Below are positions 18,630 through 19,956 of a stretch of 19,956 nt of DNA, in pieces. The notes beneath the pieces were generated by a model. It was not told where the DNA came from. It searched no databases and saw nothing but the letters and a program-made list of their open reading frames with translations. Location: NCBI GenBank assembly GCA_003550305.1, contig QKYT01000314.1:17866-37821 (forward strand), given 5' to 3'. Within the stretch, counting starts at the first letter, position 1. Each line of letters starts with the position of its first letter. The DNA is from Glomus cerebriforme. Lineage: Eukaryota; Glomeromycota; Glomeromycetes; Glomerales; Glomeraceae. Made by a program: the position numbers and the translations under genes.

Positions 18630-19956
18630 GACTTCTCACGCTATTAAAGTGATATTCAAAATTACGGGAAATTTTTTCTTTTTGGTTAATACTATTTTTG
18701 TTACTTTTTGTTAATTTGAATGTTGGTTAGAGCCCCCGGGTTTGGACCTTCATCAAAAGAATTCAAAAGAATCAAAAGACCGACGCAACCAAAAGAACCA
18801 AAAGGATTACTAAAAACATTTATGGACCTTGAAAAAATATTTATTTATATAAACAACCACAAGGGGAACAATAATTATATGCGGTTTTTTGTAATAGGAT
18901 TCTAAGTTAATATTGTTTAAAAATCCATGTAGTTTATTCTCCGATCAAATACAGTAGTTTATGTGTTAATCCCATCGCATAAGAAACGTGCATTTTTTTT
19001 CTTTGTTGTGGTTAATGTCAAAGCAAATGTTACACTGCATTTTTTTGGTGTAATAATATTCTTTGATATGATATGAAAAAAAAAAAAAACTTGTTCTTAA
19101 CCATTATCAGTATAATAGAATACAGATTTCCCTTTTATTATAAACCCAATGAAGTCAATTAATCATTTAACCATAAAAAAAAAACATAAAATAAAATAAA
19201 ATAAAAATAAATAAAACTCTGTGCTGCATATTATATAATGAAATACTAAACTATTTTTAGTTTAGTAAAAAAAGTGCTTATAACCCCTTTTTTTTATAGG
19301 AAAAACACCGGTTTAGGATAAGTTCAAATGGGTCAATATCAAAGGGAATTCGGGTTTAAAATATTATTTTTGTGCCACTTTTCCTATTATGGTCATCATA
19401 TTAATGAATGTTGCATTCCGGTTCAAAAAAATATATTATTATTCTTCTATATCAAGTATGATTGATTATGTTTTAAGATTCACACCAATTAACGATTCTT
19501 TTCCATTCCGGGTTTATTAAATTATTAAAAAGAATTAATCAACAAAAGAAAACGCGCAATAAATTAGGTTAGATGGCGTGTTTAGCAATTCAATTATTTA
19601 AAAAGTTATCCTGGATTCATCATTCATGTCATTATGTAGAATTTAAATAAACTAATAAATCGGAGTTTACCATTAAAAAATATGTACTAAATTATTCTAA
19701 TTTGATTTTCAAACCTGGAAATTTTAACGTTAAGTTTTTTTTTAACCTTTTTATTTATAAACTTTATCAATGATTGGTAAGTAATATCTTTTTTTTTTTT
19801 TTCTTTGTTAAACAAAAAGATAACGCGCTAATTTGAATGAATCACGGTCTTTATCGAAATCGATTCGCGGACATTACCGATGGCCTAAAATTTGTAATTT
19901 TTTTTTTTTTTTGAAAAAAAAAAGGAATCTGTAATTAAAATATAGAATTTTTTAAA
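18630..19956. other. Gene-free A/T-rich region to the window end
   Basis: An open frame at 18720-18905 contains a degenerate CAAAAGAA-type repeat (about 18756-18810) giving KEFKRIKRPTQPKEPKG; it has no known relative. An (AAAAT)n run is at about 19184-19208. A TTTTTATAG-preceded open stretch starts at about 19300 (EKHRFRISSNGSISKG, then stop). None is strong enough to call a gene. Confidence 0.4.

Noticed and set aside
1..19956. CRISPR arrays, bacterial operons, rRNA
   Set aside because: No regularly spaced direct repeats with unique spacers, no Shine-Dalgarno-linked gene runs, and no rRNA-like conserved blocks were seen; the genes are spliced eukaryotic ones.

Overview
The window looks like nuclear DNA of an AT-rich fungus, most likely an arbuscular mycorrhizal fungus of the Rhizophagus (Glomeromycotina) type. 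The grounds are the extreme A+T content with many A/T homopolymer runs, genes split by short introns (about 67-190 bp, usually GTAxGT...TAG), decayed transposon pieces, and fungal-type proteins. The species is inferred from style and not proved. One ambiguous base (N) lies at 13324 inside an A/T run.

Layout. Bases 1-3700 are repeat-rich and gene-free: a diverged tandem repeat of about 146 bp (about 165-560), a decayed Ty3/Gypsy integrase (about 900-1346), a roughly 400-bp MITE-like element with GC-rich, self-palindromic terminal inverted repeats (2295-2703), and a 180-bp pogo/Tc1-mariner-type MITE with a TA target duplication (2806-2985). Bases 3729-6097 hold a head-to-head pair sharing about 200 bp of promoter: the AP-1 clathrin adaptor sigma subunit (minus strand, four exons, one GC-AG intron) and a mitochondrial complex I assembly factor of the NDUFAF6 family (plus strand, six exons). 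Bases 7125-7759 encode a small four-helix fungal membrane protein (plus strand, three exons). Bases 10168-13128 encode an 866-residue nuclear protein on the minus strand (five exons) with a degenerate N-terminal Cys4 motif, polyQ, an acidic/basic middle, a GATA-like finger and a PHD finger. Bases 13129-19956 contain no gene I can support, only a pyrimidine-rich leader/promoter, microsatellites, and a few open, splice-flanked fragments near 17219-18629.

The four genes are not an operon-like set. They serve vesicle traffic (AP-1), mitochondrial complex I assembly, an unknown membrane function, and chromatin/transcription. I rebuilt each exon set by hand from splice sites and reading frame, and in all four the exon lengths sum to a whole number of codons ending at a stop. 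I did not find a clearly new biological system. The most unusual signals are the in-frame GC-AG intron in AP-1 sigma, the long hairpin in an NDUFAF6 intron, the GATA-like finger with His at the fourth ligand position joined to a PHD finger, the perfect palindrome over that gene's stop codon, and the nucleosome-length tandem repeat.
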